A stretch of 64,000 nucleotides of DNA from Streptomyces kaniharaensis (GTDB lineage: Bacteria > Actinomycetota > Actinomycetes > Streptomycetales > Streptomycetaceae). A model generated the notes under the pieces. It made no database searches. It saw only the letters and a list, made by a program, of their open reading frames with translations, and was not told the DNA's origin. The position numbers and the translations under genes are program-made. The stretch spans positions 2,242,001 through 2,306,000 of the forward strand of contig NZ_WBOF01000001.1 of the NCBI RefSeq assembly GCF_009569385.1, in the 5' to 3' direction. Of the stretch, positions 40,801 through 49,776 are shown piece after piece (within the stretch, counting starts at the first letter, position 1; every line of letters begins with the position of its first letter).

Positions 40801-41244
40801 TTACTGCGCGACCTGGGTGATCTCGAACGGCACCGGCTGCTGGGCAGCGTGCGGGTGCTGGTCGCCCGAGTAGACCTTCAGCTTCGAGAGCATCTGACGG
40901 CCCAGGCTGTTCTTGGGGATCATGCCCTTGATGGCCTTCTCGACGGCCTTCTCCGGGTTGTTCGCCAGCAGGTCGTCGTAGCGCACCGAGCGCAGACCGC
41001 CCGGGAAGCCCGAGTGGCGGTAGGCCAGCTTCTGGGTCTTCTTGTTACCGGACAGGTGCACCTTGTCGGCGTTGATGATGATGACGAAGTCACCAGTGTC
41101 AACGTGCGGCGCGTAGATCGCCTTGTGCTTGCCCCGGAGGAGGTTGGCGGCCTGGGAAGCCAGGCGGCCGAGCACGACGTCGGTCGCGTCGATGACGTGC
41201 CACTGACGCTGGACGTCGCCGGGCTTGGGGCTGTACGTACGCAC
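40801..41244 (-). CDS. rplM: 50S ribosomal protein L13
   Basis: A 147-residue L13, an early-assembly 23S rRNA binder. It begins [19 protein letters not shown] and contains [19 protein letters not shown], the family signature. The start is GTG 41244. It leads the rplM-rpsI operon, with a vegetative promoter upstream and a leader of about 165 bases. Confidence 0.95.
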   Translation of the reverse strand: MRTYSPKPGDVQRQWHVIDATDVVLGRLASQAANLLRGKHKAIYAPHVDTGDFVIIINADKVHLSGNKKTQKLAYRHSGFPGGLRSVRYDDLLANNPEKAVEKAIKGMIPKNSLGRQMLSKLKVYSGDQHPHAAQQPVPFEITQVAQ

Positions 41245-41418
41245 GGTCGTAGCCTTCGCTTTTCAGTGAGTGAGTCCTGACAGGAGCACCCGGACGGAAG
41301 AGCAGCCTGGCCAACCTTGGACGCAATTCAAGGGGGACCGCTGGTCGTCGACCTGATGTCTCCGGCGTACCGACCTCTCACGTGAGATAGAGCGAGCCAA
41401 TACGCACATCAAGCGTCC

Positions 41419-41447
41419 AGGTTACCGGGCGGGCCGGGAGGGGTCAA
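41419..41447 (-). promoter_or_regulatory. rplM-rpsI promoter
   Basis: TTGACC (41447-41442) and TAACCT (41424-41419) are separated by 17 bases on the minus strand, a good vegetative match. It lies in the gap after the ABC-F gene and predicts a leader of about 165 bases before rplM. Confidence 0.6.
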
Positions 41448-41485
41448 AAACGCCCCCCTTCCACCGGCCGGAGGCCCGCGCCGGT

Positions 41486-43144
41486 TCAGCGTTCGCGGTC
41501 CACCCGGGTGACGTCCCAGACCGGCTCGGGCGACTCGTACACCCGACCGTCCGCCCCGAACACCAGGAAGCGGTCGAAGGTCTTGGCGAACCAGCGGTCG
41601 TGGGTGACGCACAGCACGGTGCCGTCGAAGGCCTCCAGCCCGGCCTGCAGCGCCTCGGCACTCTCCAGGTCCAGGTTGTCGGTCGGCTCGTCGAGCAACA
41701 GCGCCGTCACACCGGAGAGTTCGAGCTTGAGGATCATCAGCCGGGCCTGCTGGCCGCCGGACAGCGACTCGAACTTCTGCTCCTCCTGCCGGTCCAGCTC
41801 GTACCGGCGCAGCGCGCCCATCGCGGCGCCGCGGCTGAGCGCGTGCTCCTCCTCGACGATCGAGCGCACCGTCCGGCCGAACAGCTCCGGGTGGGCGTGG
41901 GTCTGCCGGAAATGGCCGGGGACGACCCGGGCGCCGAGCTTCCAGTCGCCCGTGTGCTCGACCGTCGTGTCGCCGGCCAGCAGCCGCAGGAGGTGCGACT
42001 TGCCGGCGCCGTTGGCGCCCAGCACGGCGACCCGCTCGCCGTAGAAGACCTCCAGGTCGAAGGGCTGCATCAGACCGGTGAGCTCCAGCCGCTCCATGGT
42101 GAAGGCGCGCACGCCGGTGCGCCCGCCCTTGAGCCGCATGGTGATGCTCTGCTCGCGCGGCGGCGCCTCCGGCGGGCCGGCGTCCTCGAACCTCTTCAGC
42201 CTGGTCTGCGCGGCCGCGTAGCGGGAGGCCATGTCGTGGCTGACGGCCGCGGCCTGGCGCAGGGTGACGACCAGCTTCTTGAGCTTGGCGTGCTCCTCGT
42301 CCCAGCGGCGGCGCAGCTCCTCGAAGCGCTCGAATCGGGCCTTGCGGGCCTCGTGGAAGGTGTCGAAGCCGCCGCCGTGCACCCAGACGCTGCTGCCGGC
42401 CGCGCCGGCCTCGACGCTGATGATCTTGTCGGCGGTGCGGGAGAGCAGCTCGCGGTCGTGCGAGATGTACAGGACGGTCTTCGGGGTGGCCCTGATGGCC
42501 TCCTCCAGCCAGCGCTTGCCCGGGACGTCCAGGTAGTTGTCCGGCTCGTCGAGCAGCAGCACCTCCTCCGGGCCGCGCAGCAGCGCCTCCAGCACGAGCC
42601 GCTTCTGCTCGCCGCCGGAGAGGGTGTTCAGGCCGCGCCACTGGGCCTTGTCGAAGGGCATGCCGAGGGCCGCCATGGTGCAGACGTCCCAGTCGGTCTC
42701 GTAGTCGTAGCCGCCGACGTCGGCCCAGTCGGCGAGCGCCTGGGCGTAGGCCATCTGGGTCTTCTCGTCGTCCTGGGCGATCATCGCCAGCTCGGCGGCG
42801 TCCACCGCGCGGGCGGCGACGGCGATCCGCTCGGGGGCGACGGACACCAGCAGGTCGCGGACCGAGGCGTCCGGCGGGAGCGCGCCCGGGGTGGCCTGCT
42901 GGTCCTCGCGGCCGGTGGTGCCGACGAACTGGCGCATCACGCCGAGCCCGCCGCTGATCGTCACCGAGCCGCCGTGCGGCTGGAGGTCGCCCGCGATCAT
43001 GCGCAGCAGGGTGGTCTTGCCGGCGCCGTTGGCGCCGACCAGGGCGACCGCGGAGCCCTCGCCGACCCGGAAGGACGCGTCGTCGAACAGCACCCGCCCG
43101 TCCGGCAGGTAGTACTCCAGGTGCGAAATCTCGACGTGTCCCAT
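41486..43144 (-). CDS. ABC-F family ATPase
   Basis: A 552-residue soluble protein with two ATP-binding cassettes in one chain and no membrane segment. Walker A motifs are GANGAGKT (N-terminal) and GANGAGKS (C-terminal); signatures are LSGGEQKRL and LSGGQQARL; Walker B/H-loops are LLLDEPDNYLD...SHDR and LLLDEPTDNLD...THDR. The basic, helical linker between cassettes (about 260-330) fits the ribosome-contacting region. ABC-F proteins act on the ribosome E site as translation factors or antibiotic protectors. Which of these applies is not evident. It lies between truA and rplM. Confidence 0.9.
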   Translation of the reverse strand: MGHVEISHLEYYLPDGRVLFDDASFRVGEGSAVALVGANGAGKTTLLRMIAGDLQPHGGSVTISGGLGVMRQFVGTTGREDQQATPGALPPDASVRDLLVSVAPERIAVAARAVDAAELAMIAQDDEKTQMAYAQALADWADVGGYDYETDWDVCTMAALGMPFDKAQWRGLNTLSGGEQKRLVLEALLRGPEEVLLLDEPDNYLDVPGKRWLEEAIRATPKTVLYISHDRELLSRTADKIISVEAGAAGSSVWVHGGGFDTFHEARKARFERFEELRRRWDEEHAKLKKLVVTLRQAAAVSHDMASRYAAAQTRLKRFEDAGPPEAPPREQSITMRLKGGRTGVRAFTMERLELTGLMQPFDLEVFYGERVAVLGANGAGKSHLLRLLAGDTTVEHTGDWKLGARVVPGHFRQTHAHPELFGRTVRSIVEEEHALSRGAAMGALRRYELDRQEEQKFESLSGGQQARLMILKLELSGVTALLLDEPTDNLDLESAEALQAGLEAFDGTVLCVTHDRWFAKTFDRFLVFGADGRVYESPEPVWDVTRVDRER

Positions 43145-43204
43145 GGGAGGGATTCTCGCAAGCGGACGCGCCGGGCCAAAACGGATTACCGCCCGAAGCG
43201 ACTG

Positions 43205-44116
43205 CTACCGGGCAGCCGGCTGCCCGGGCAGCGTGCGCATCCGCCGGGCCTGGCGGTTGCGCTCGGCGAGCTGGCCGTCCGGCGGGTAGCCGACCTCCTC
43301 CAGCGTGAGCCCGTACGGCCGGATCACGTTGACCGCGGAGTTGCGGACCCCGCCGGCCAGCACCTCGCCCGGGAACTCCACCGGCCGGTGCCCGTCGCCG
43401 ACCAGCAGCATCGCGCCGACCAGGGCGCGGACCATGTTGTGACAGAACGCGTCGGCCCGGACGGTGGCGACCGCGAGCGAGCCCTCCTGCGCGGCGTAGG
43501 TGTCCACCGGGACGCGGTCCCAGTGCAGCTCCAGCAGGGTGCGGATGGTGGTGGCGCCCTCGCGCTTCTTGCAGTACGCGGCGAAGTCGTGCTCGCCGAG
43601 CAGCAGCTTCGCGGCCTCGTTCATCCGGTCCAGGTCGAGCGGCCGGTCGTGCCAGAGCACGTGCCCGCGCAGCAGCGGGTCCACCCCGCCGGGGTGGTCG
43701 GCGACCCGGTACGCGTACCGGCGCCAGATCGCCGAGAAGCGCGCGTCGAACCCGGCCGGCGCCTCGCCGACCCGGTAGATCCGGACGTCCCCGGGCAGCC
43801 GCCCGGCCAGCCGGCGCAGCAGCTTCTCCCGGTGCGCCTCCCACAGCTCGGCCGGCAGGTCGACGTGCGCGACCTGGCCCCGGGCGTGCACCCCGGCGTC
43901 GGTGCGGCCGGCCACGGTCAGCGGGAACAGCTCGGAGCTGCGGGTGACGATCTGCAGGGCGGTCTCGATCTCCTCCTGGACCGTCCGGCGGCCGCCCTTC
44001 TGGCGGGCCCAGCCGGAGAACTCGGCGCCGTGGTAGGCGAGGTCGAGCCGGACCCGGACGTGCCCGTCGGCCGGGCCGTCCTTCACCGGCGGCTGCTCGG
44101 CGCAATCGTTGACCAC
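43205..44116 (-). CDS. truA: tRNA pseudouridine synthase A
   Basis: A 303-residue enzyme that converts U38-U40 of the tRNA anticodon stem to pseudouridine. The catalytic Asp is in [18 protein letters not shown] and [11 protein letters not shown] are further family blocks. The start is set at GTG 44116 after GGGAGAAGAG. The upstream open frame (to 44197) crosses a hairpin and is not needed. It lies 90 bases downstream of rplQ. Confidence 0.92.
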   Translation of the reverse strand: MVNDCAEQPPVKDGPADGHVRVRLDLAYHGAEFSGWARQKGGRRTVQEEIETALQIVTRSSELFPLTVAGRTDAGVHARGQVAHVDLPAELWEAHREKLLRRLAGRLPGDVRIYRVGEAPAGFDARFSAIWRRYAYRVADHPGGVDPLLRGHVLWHDRPLDLDRMNEAAKLLLGEHDFAAYCKKREGATTIRTLLELHWDRVPVDTYAAQEGSLAVATVRADAFCHNMVRALVGAMLLVGDGHRPVEFPGEVLAGGVRNSAVNVIRPYGLTLEEVGYPPDGQLAERNRQARRMRTLPGQPAAR

Positions 44117-44153
44117 TGCTTCTCTTCTCCCGGGGACCTCGAAGACAAAGGAA

Positions 44154-44189
44154 CGGGCCCGCTCCCCCATCGCTGGGAAAACGGGCCCG
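44154..44189 (-). terminator. Possible terminator between rplQ and truA
   Basis: Two CGGGCCCG blocks (44154-44161 and 44182-44189) can pair around a 20-base loop. It is weaker than the other hairpins here, and each block is itself a palindrome. Confidence 0.4.
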
Positions 44190-44206
44190 CGGAACACCTG
44201 GAGGTG

Positions 44207-44704
44207 TCAGGCCTGCTCGGCCTCGGCAGCCTCGTCAGCCTTGCTGGCCTCATCGGCCTTGGGGGCCTCGACCTTGGCCTCCTCGGCCTCCTTGACGGCA
44301 CGCTGGGTGGCGGCCTCGGCCTCGCCGACGGCGGTCTGCGCGACGGTCAGCGCCTCGACCAGCTCGATCACGGCCATCGGGGCGTTGTCGCCACGACGGG
44401 GACCGATCTTGGTGATGCGGGTGTAGCCACCCGGGCGGTTCTCGTAGCGCGGCGCGATCTCGGTGAAGAGGGTGTGCAGCACCGCAACGTCGGTGATGGT
44501 CTTGCGCACCAGGCGACGGTTGTGCAGGTCGCCCTTCTTCGCCTTGGTGATCAGCTTCTCCGCCAGCGGGCGCAGGCGGCGGGCCTTGGCCTCGGTGGTG
44601 GTGATGCGGCCGTACTGGAACAGCTCACGGGCCAGACCGGCGAGCAGCAGCGGCTCGTGGTGCGGGCCACCGCCGAGGCGGGCACCCTTGGTGGGACGCG
44701 GCAT
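44207..44704 (-). CDS. rplQ: 50S ribosomal protein L17
   Basis: A 165-residue L17. The core ([17 protein letters not shown] to [24 protein letters not shown]) is standard. A Glu/Ala/Lys-rich tail of about 40 residues ([20 protein letters not shown]) is an actinobacterial extension. It lies after rpoA but is separated by a strong hairpin at 44792-44819. Confidence 0.95.
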   Translation of the reverse strand: MPRPTKGARLGGGPHHEPLLLAGLARELFQYGRITTTEAKARRLRPLAEKLITKAKKGDLHNRRLVRKTITDVAVLHTLFTEIAPRYENRPGGYTRITKIGPRRGDNAPMAVIELVEALTVAQTAVGEAEAATQRAVKEAEEAKVEAPKADEASKADEAAEAEQA

Positions 44705-44791
44705 GGAATTACTCCTCGAATCTCCGACTGCGGCCGTACCAGGTACCGCAGCGGGCGTACGGGCACTGTGCCCGCACGACTTTCACGACAA

Positions 44792-44819
44792 CGGGGGCGG
44801 TTCCGGAGAACCGCCCCCG
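44792..44819 (-). terminator. Hairpin between rpoA and rplQ
   Basis: A perfect 11-base-pair GC-rich stem (44792-44802 with 44809-44819) with a 6-base loop lies 13 bases after the rpoA stop codon, followed by TTGTC on the minus strand. It may end or reduce transcription into rplQ. Confidence 0.65.
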
Positions 44820-44831
44820 CGGTCAAGTCTC

Positions 44832-45854
44832 TCAGTACTGCTCGGTCTCGGCGTAACCCGCGTCGTCCAGGTCGTCGGCGCCGAAGGCGTCGGCGGCGGC
44901 GGTCGGGTCGAACCCGGGCGGGCTGTCCTTGAGGGCCAGGCCCATGCCGGCCAGCTTCGCCTTGACCTCGTCGATCGACTTCGCGCCGAAGTTGCGGATG
45001 TCGAGCAGGTCGGCCTCGGAGCGGGCGACGAGCTCACCCACGGTGTGGATGCCCTCGCGCTTGAGGCAGTTGTAGGAGCGGACGGTGAGCTCCAGCTCCT
45101 CGATCGGCAGCGCCAGGTCGGCGGCGAGGGCGGCGTCCGTCGGGGACGGGCCCATGTCGATGCCCTCGGCGTCGATGTTCAGCTCGCGGGCGAGGCCGAA
45201 CAGCTCCACCAGGGTCTTGCCGGCCGAGGCCATGGCGTCACGCGGACGCATGGCGGGCTTGGTCTCGACGTCGACGATCAGCTTGTCGAAGTCGGTCCGC
45301 TGCTCGACACGGGTGGCCTCGACCTTGTAGGTGACCTTCAGCACCGGGCTGTAGATCGAGTCGACCGGGATGCGGCCGATCTCCTGGCCGGAGGCCTTGT
45401 TCTGGACGGCGGAGACGTAGCCGCGACCGCGCTCGACGGTCAGCTCCATCTCCAGCTTGCCCTTGCCGTTCAGGGTGGCGAGGACCAGCTCGGGGTTGTG
45501 CACCTCGACACCGGCCGGCGGCGCGATGTCGGCGGCGGTGACGACACCCGGGCCCTGCTTGCGCAGGTACATCACGACCGGCTCGTCGTGCTCCGAGGAG
45601 ACGACCAGCTGCTTGATGTTGAGGATGAGGTCGGTCACGTCCTCCTTGACGCCCGGCACGGTGGTGAACTCGTGCAGGACGCCGTCGATGCGGATGCTGG
45701 TGACAGCGGCACCCGGGATCGACGACAGGAGCGTGCGGCGCAGGGAGTTGCCGAGGGTGTAGCCGAAGCCCGGCTCCAGCGGCTCGATCACGAACCGCGA
45801 GCGGAACTCGTCGACGACCTCTTCGGTCAGCGAGGGACGCTGAGCGATCAGCAT
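44832..45854 (-). CDS. rpoA: DNA-directed RNA polymerase subunit alpha
   Basis: A 340-residue alpha subunit. The N-terminal dimerisation domain (about 1-225; [22 protein letters not shown]) nucleates polymerase assembly. The C-terminal domain (about 245-315; [22 protein letters not shown]) binds DNA and activators. The acidic tail ends [12 protein letters not shown] 45854 ([13 protein letters not shown]) is chosen by family; the frame opens 10 codons earlier. A strong hairpin separates it from rpsK upstream. Confidence 0.96.
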   Translation of the reverse strand: MLIAQRPSLTEEVVDEFRSRFVIEPLEPGFGYTLGNSLRRTLLSSIPGAAVTSIRIDGVLHEFTTVPGVKEDVTDLILNIKQLVVSSEHDEPVVMYLRKQGPGVVTAADIAPPAGVEVHNPELVLATLNGKGKLEMELTVERGRGYVSAVQNKASGQEIGRIPVDSIYSPVLKVTYKVEATRVEQRTDFDKLIVDVETKPAMRPRDAMASAGKTLVELFGLARELNIDAEGIDMGPSPTDAALAADLALPIEELELTVRSYNCLKREGIHTVGELVARSEADLLDIRNFGAKSIDEVKAKLAGMGLALKDSPPGFDPTAAADAFGADDLDDAGYAETEQY

Positions 45855-45911
45855 GGTTTTCAAATCCTCCAGTGTCTTCGGCACCCACTATTTGATGCCG
45901 AACAGAACCAG

Positions 45912-45961
45912 CGTACGGGGTCCCGCCGGCAGTGACGAATCACTGTGCGGGACCCCGTACG
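45912..45961 (-). terminator. Long hairpin between rpsK and rpoA
   Basis: A 15-base-pair stem (45912-45926 with 45947-45961) encloses a second 5-base-pair AGTGA/TCACT stem. It sits in the 146-base gap before rpoA inside the alpha operon and could be a terminator or attenuator. Confidence 0.65.
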
Positions 45962-46000
45962 AGGTTTTGAGCCAGGACCTAGCTGCCCGAAGGCGCTGCG

Positions 46001-46408
46001 TCAGACGCGGCGGCGCTTCGGCGGACGGCAGCCGTTGTGCGGGGTGGGGGTGACGTCCTGGATCGAGCCGACCTCGAGGCCGGTGGCCTGGAGCGAACGG
46101 ATCGCGGTCTCGCGGCCGGAGCCCGGACCCTTCACGAAGACGTCAACCTTGCGCATGCCGTGCTCCTGCGCGCGACGGGCAGCGGCCTCGGCGGCCATCT
46201 GCGCGGCGAACGGGGTGGACTTGCGCGAGCCCTTGAAGCCGACGTGGCCGGCGGAGGCCCAGGAGATCACGTTGCCCGCGGGGTCGGTGATCGAAACGAT
46301 GGTGTTGTTGAACGTGCTCTTGATGTGCGCGTGGCCGTGAGCGACGTTCTTCTTTTCCTTGCGGCGGATCTTCTTCGCGCCGGCAGCCTGACGACCCTTG
46401 GGGGGCAT
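46001..46408 (-). CDS. rpsK: 30S ribosomal protein S11
   Basis: A 135-residue S11 of the 30S platform. The N-terminus is basic ([19 protein letters not shown]), the core contains [18 protein letters not shown], and it ends [16 protein letters not shown] as usual. It lies 72 bases after rpsM. Confidence 0.96.
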   Translation of the reverse strand: MPPKGRQAAGAKKIRRKEKKNVAHGHAHIKSTFNNTIVSITDPAGNVISWASAGHVGFKGSRKSTPFAAQMAAEAAARRAQEHGMRKVDVFVKGPGSGRETAIRSLQATGLEVGSIQDVTPTPHNGCRPPKRRRV

Positions 46409-46480
46409 AAGTCTGTTCTCCTACTGAGGTGGTCGGTCCGCTGACCCGCGGGCCGGAGGGATGTCCGGTTACGGGACGGA

Positions 46481-46861
46481 CTACTTCTTGCCCGGCTTCT
46501 TCTTGCCGGCGATCGCGCGACGCGGGCCCTTGCGGGTACGCGCGTTGGTGTGGGTGCGCTGGCCACGGACCGGCAGGCCACGGCGGTGACGCAGACCCTC
46601 GTAGCAGCCGATCTCGACCTTGCGGCGGATGTCGGCGGCCACCTCACGGCGGAGGTCACCCTCGACCGTGTAGTTGGCGTCGATGTACTGGCTCAGCTTG
46701 ACCAGGTCTTCCTCGGAGATGTCGCGAACGCGGACATCCGGGTTGACGCCGGTCTCGGCGAGGGTCTGCTGGGCGCGGGTACGGCCGATGCCGTACACGT
46801 AGGTGAGGGCGATCTCGATCCGCTTCTCACGGGGGAGATCAACGCCGGCGAGGCGTGCCAT
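46481..46861 (-). CDS. rpsM: 30S ribosomal protein S13
   Basis: A 126-residue S13 of the 30S head, contacting the P-site tRNA and L5. It begins [21 protein letters not shown], contains [19 protein letters not shown] and ends in a Lys-rich tail. A 192-base gap with no gene separates it from rpmJ. Confidence 0.96.
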   Translation of the reverse strand: MARLAGVDLPREKRIEIALTYVYGIGRTRAQQTLAETGVNPDVRVRDISEEDLVKLSQYIDANYTVEGDLRREVAADIRRKVEIGCYEGLRHRRGLPVRGQRTHTNARTRKGPRRAIAGKKKPGKK

Positions 46862-47053
46862 TCAAGGCTCCTGTGGTTCTTCAGAGGTCTTGCGTGCTAC
46901 CTACTCCGGCATCTCTCGGTCCTACGGACGTTGAGGAGGAGCCCCGGCCTCTGACCGGGGGCGGCAGTCCGCCCTTGCACAGGGACGGATCGGGTAGCCC
47001 GCTTATGACGTTTTCGCGTCGCGCGAAGTACTACGAGAAATGCGGGAGAGAGA

Positions 47054-47167
47054 TCAGCCCTGGCGCTGCTTGTGGCGCAGGTTGTCGCAGATCACCATGA
47101 CCCGGCCGTGACGGCGGATCACCTTGCACTTGTCGCAGATCTTCTTGACGCTCGGCTTGACCTTCAT
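47054..47167 (-). CDS. rpmJ: 50S ribosomal protein L36 (zinc form)
   Basis: A 37-residue protein translated directly from the sequence ([20 protein letters not shown]... to ...HKQRQG). The zinc ligands C11, C14, C27 and H32 are all present, so this is the zinc-binding form. It lies 36 bases after infA and begins the run rpmJ-rpsM-rpsK-rpoA. Confidence 0.96.
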   Translation of the reverse strand: MKVKPSVKKICDKCKVIRRHGRVMVICDNLRHKQRQG

Positions 47168-47203
47168 GCTTCAGGTTCTCCGGGTCTAGATCTGGCGTGT
47201 TGC

Positions 47204-47425
47204 TTACTTGTAGCGGTAGACGATCCGGCCACGCGTGAGGTCGTAGGGGCTGAGCTCCACGACGACCCGGTCGTCCGGCAGGATGCGGATGTAGTGCATG
47301 CGCATCTTGCCACTGATGTGCGCGAGGACCTTGTGACCGTTCTGCAGCTCGACCTTGAACATCGCGTTCGGAAGAGACTCGATCACGGTGCCCTCGATCT
47401 CAATGGCGCCTTGCTTCTTAGCCAT
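47204..47425 (-). CDS. infA: Translation initiation factor IF-1
   Basis: A 73-residue OB-fold factor that binds the ribosomal A site during initiation. The sequence ([20 protein letters not shown] to [15 protein letters not shown]) is the standard actinobacterial form. It has its own promoter upstream and leads the infA-rpmJ-rpsM run. Confidence 0.97.
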   Translation of the reverse strand: MAKKQGAIEIEGTVIESLPNAMFKVELQNGHKVLAHISGKMRMHYIRILPDDRVVVELSPYDLTRGRIVYRYK

Positions 47426-47549
47426 GAACTGCGAGATCCACCTTCCGGGACCGGCTACCGTATGCGGAACGCTCGTGCGAACCTGGGTTCACCCCAGCCC
47501 CGAAGGGAAGAGGGCGTGCTGAAGCACGCTACGAGTGAGCCGACGGTCC

Positions 47550-47578
47550 ATCCTACGCCAGCGCGTCCGATGGGCCAA
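47550..47578 (-). promoter_or_regulatory. infA promoter
   Basis: TTGGCC (47578-47573) and TAGGAT (47555-47550) are separated by 17 bases on the minus strand. The leader would be about 118 bases and contains a GCGTGCT/AGCACGC hairpin (47514-47529). Confidence 0.55.
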
Positions 47579-47604
47579 AACCGGGGCCCGGAAGGCGGTA
47601 GGCG

Positions 47605-48030
47605 TCACACTCCGGCGGAGGCCGTCAGCGGCTCGACGGGGGCGGTGCAGGCCGAGCAGCGGCGGGCGGTCTCGGGGATCTCGGTGAGGCACTCCGGGCA
47701 GGGGCGCTTCGGGGTCGTCAGCTTCTTCGGCAGGTAGCGCTCGGTGGCCTTGGCGACCGGCAGGACGACGCAGAAGTAGAGCACCGCGGCGGTCATGAGG
47801 AACGCGATCACGACGTTGAGGAACTGGCCGTACGGGAAGGTGACCCCGGCGGCCGTCGCCTTGTACGAGCTGAAGTCGCCGGCCGCGCCGACCACCACGC
47901 CGACCAGCGGGGTGAGGAAGGCGGACACGAAGCCGTTCACCACCCCGGTGAACGCGGCACCGATGACCACGCCGACGGCCATGTCGACGACGTTGCCGCG
48001 CATCATGAAGTCGCGGAATCCCTTGAGCAC
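47605..48030 (-). CDS. mscL: Large-conductance mechanosensitive channel with zinc-ribbon tail
   Basis: A 141-residue MscL. The first helix region is LKGFRDFMMRGNVVDMAVGVVIGAAF, followed by a short periplasmic loop and a second helix (FLNVVIAFLMTAAVLYFCVVLP). The C-terminus carries two CxxC pairs (CPECLTEIP..., CSAC), a zinc-ribbon not present in E. coli MscL. The channel releases solutes on hypo-osmotic shock. The start is set at GTG 48030 after AGGAG; the upstream frame adds unconserved residues. Confidence 0.9.
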   Translation of the reverse strand: MLKGFRDFMMRGNVVDMAVGVVIGAAFTGVVNGFVSAFLTPLVGVVVGAAGDFSSYKATAAGVTFPYGQFLNVVIAFLMTAAVLYFCVVLPVAKATERYLPKKLTTPKRPCPECLTEIPETARRCSACTAPVEPLTASAGV

Positions 48031-48093
48031 TTGCTCTCTCCTGCTCGCTCGACGGCCACTGGTAGCCACTACTGGCCGATAAAAATAGGACAA

Positions 48094-48122
48094 AGGCCCC
48101 GGGGTTCCAAACCCCGGGGCCC
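48094..48122 (-). terminator. Terminator after map
   Basis: A 12-base-pair GC stem (48095-48106 with 48110-48121) is followed on the minus strand by TTTGTCCTATTTTTATC. It separates map from mscL. Confidence 0.85.
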
Positions 48123-48174
48123 TGATCCCTTGTCAGTAGCGGCGGTCGGCCGCCCTGCGCGCTCGCTCCAGCGA

Positions 48175-49014
48175 CTAGCCGAGCGGGTCCGGAGCCGCGG
48201 TGATGCCGAGCTTCGCGAGCTCCGCCTTGCCACCGTCGAACGCGGTCAGGACCAGCGGGCCCTGCTCGGTCACGGCCACCGAGTGCTCCCAGTGCGAGGC
48301 CCAGGTGCCGTCGTTGGTGACGACCGTCCACTCGTCGTCCAGCACGGTGGTGTGCGGGGTGCCCAGCGAGACCATCGGCTCGATCGCCAGCACGGTGCCG
48401 GGGATCAGCTTCGGGCCCTTGCCGCGGCCGCGCTCGACGTAGTTCAGCACGTGCGGCTCCATGTGCATCGCGGTGCCGATGCCGTGGCCGCCGTAGCCCT
48501 CGGTGATGCCCCACTTGCCCTTCGGCGGCAGCGGCTGGCGGCGGATGAAGCTCTCGATCGCCTTGGAGACGTCGACCAGGCGGTTGCTCTTCTTCATCTG
48601 GGCGATGCCGGCCCACATCGAGCCCTCGGTGACCCGGCTCAGCATCTCGACCTCCGGGCGGACCTCGCCGACCGCGACGGTGATCGCCGCGTCGCCGTGC
48701 CAACCGTCCAGGATCGCGCCGCAGTCGATCGAGATGAGGTCGCCCTCCTGGAGCACCCGGTCGCCGGGGATGCCGTGCACGACCTCGTTGTTCACCGAGG
48801 CGCAGATCACGCCCGGGAACCAGAGGCCGCCGTGGTGGGCGCGGAAGTTGGACGTGGCGCCGTGGTCGGTGATCACCTTGTCCGCGATGTCGTTCAGCTC
48901 CTGGGTGGTCACACCCGGAGCCACCGCCTCCCGGCAGGCCTTCAGCGCCTCGGCGACGACCAGCCCGGCCGCTCGCATCTTCGCGATCTGCTCGGGGGTC
49001 TTGATCTCCACCAT
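48175..49014 (-). CDS. map: Methionine aminopeptidase, type I
   Basis: A 279-residue metalloprotease that removes the initiator methionine. The pita-bread-fold metal ligands are visible in SIDCGAILDGWHGDAA, GYGGHGIGTAMH and LAIEPM. It ends with a Leu/Gly tail. It lies after adk but beyond a strong hairpin, so it may have its own promoter. Confidence 0.95.
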   Translation of the reverse strand: MVEIKTPEQIAKMRAAGLVVAEALKACREAVAPGVTTQELNDIADKVITDHGATSNFRAHHGGLWFPGVICASVNNEVVHGIPGDRVLQEGDLISIDCGAILDGWHGDAAITVAVGEVRPEVEMLSRVTEGSMWAGIAQMKKSNRLVDVSKAIESFIRRQPLPPKGKWGITEGYGGHGIGTAMHMEPHVLNYVERGRGKGPKLIPGTVLAIEPMVSLGTPHTTVLDDEWTVVTNDGTWASHWEHSVAVTEQGPLVLTAFDGGKAELAKLGITAAPDPLG

Positions 49015-49064
49015 CTGGTCACGCCTTCCACGTTCCGTTTGCCACTGCCTACCACCGTACGACG

Positions 49065-49107
49065 CCGTACGGCCGCGCTGCCCCGAGCGGGGAGCGCGGC
49101 CGTACGG
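49065..49107 (-). terminator. Terminator between adk and map
   Basis: A 15-base-pair stem (49065-49079 with 49093-49107) is capped by a CCCC/GGGG inner stem, in the 108-base gap after adk. Confidence 0.75.
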
Positions 49108-49122
49108 ACGACGCCGGGAAAC

Positions 49123-49776
49123 TCAGTTGTCCTGCTTCAGCGCCTCGATCGCGCGCTGGGTGACCTCGTCCACCTTGCCGAGGGCCGAGATCGTCGCCAC
49201 CAGGCCCTGCTGGACGTAGTAGTCGATGATCGGCTCGGTCTCCGTGTGGTAGACCTCCAGGCGCGTGCGCACCTTCTCCTCGGTGTCGTCCGAGCGCTGG
49301 TACAGCTCGCCGCCGCACTCGTCGCAGACGCCCGAGACCTTCGGCGGGTTGTAGTCCACGTGGTAGACGTGGCCGCCGTCGTTGCGGCACAGGCGGCGGC
49401 CGGCGATCCGGCGGACCACCTCGTCCTCGGGGACCTCCAGGTCCAGCACGCCGTCGAGCACGATGCCCTGCTCCGCGAGGAACTCGTCCAGCGCCTTGGC
49501 CTGGCCGAGGTTGCGCGGGAAGCCGTCGAGCAGGAAGCCCTTCGCGGCGTCCGGCTGCAGCATCCGGTCCTTGGCCATCCCGATGGTGACCTCGTCCGGC
49601 ACCAGGCGACCCGCGTCCATGTAGCTCTTGGCCTCGAGCCCCAGCGGGGTGCCCTGACCGATGTTGGCACGGAACAGGTCGCCGGTGGAGATGTGGGGAA
49701 TGGACAGGGTCTTGGCGAGCAGGTGCGCCTGAGTACCCTTCCCAGCCCCGGGAGGACCGACGAGGACGATACGCAT
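49123..49776 (-). CDS. adk: Adenylate kinase
   Basis: A 217-residue kinase interconverting ATP, AMP and ADP. The P-loop is GPPGAGKGT, the AMP site STGDLFR and DGFPRN. The long LID carries Cys/His ligands (LCRNDGGHVYHV...CDECGG), so it is the zinc-binding form. The ATG overlaps the secY stop codon by one base (TGATG), showing coupling. Confidence 0.96.
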   Translation of the reverse strand: MRIVLVGPPGAGKGTQAHLLAKTLSIPHISTGDLFRANIGQGTPLGLEAKSYMDAGRLVPDEVTIGMAKDRMLQPDAAKGFLLDGFPRNLGQAKALDEFLAEQGIVLDGVLDLEVPEDEVVRRIAGRRLCRNDGGHVYHVDYNPPKVSGVCDECGGELYQRSDDTEEKVRTRLEVYHTETEPIIDYYVQQGLVATISALGKVDEVTQRAIEALKQDN

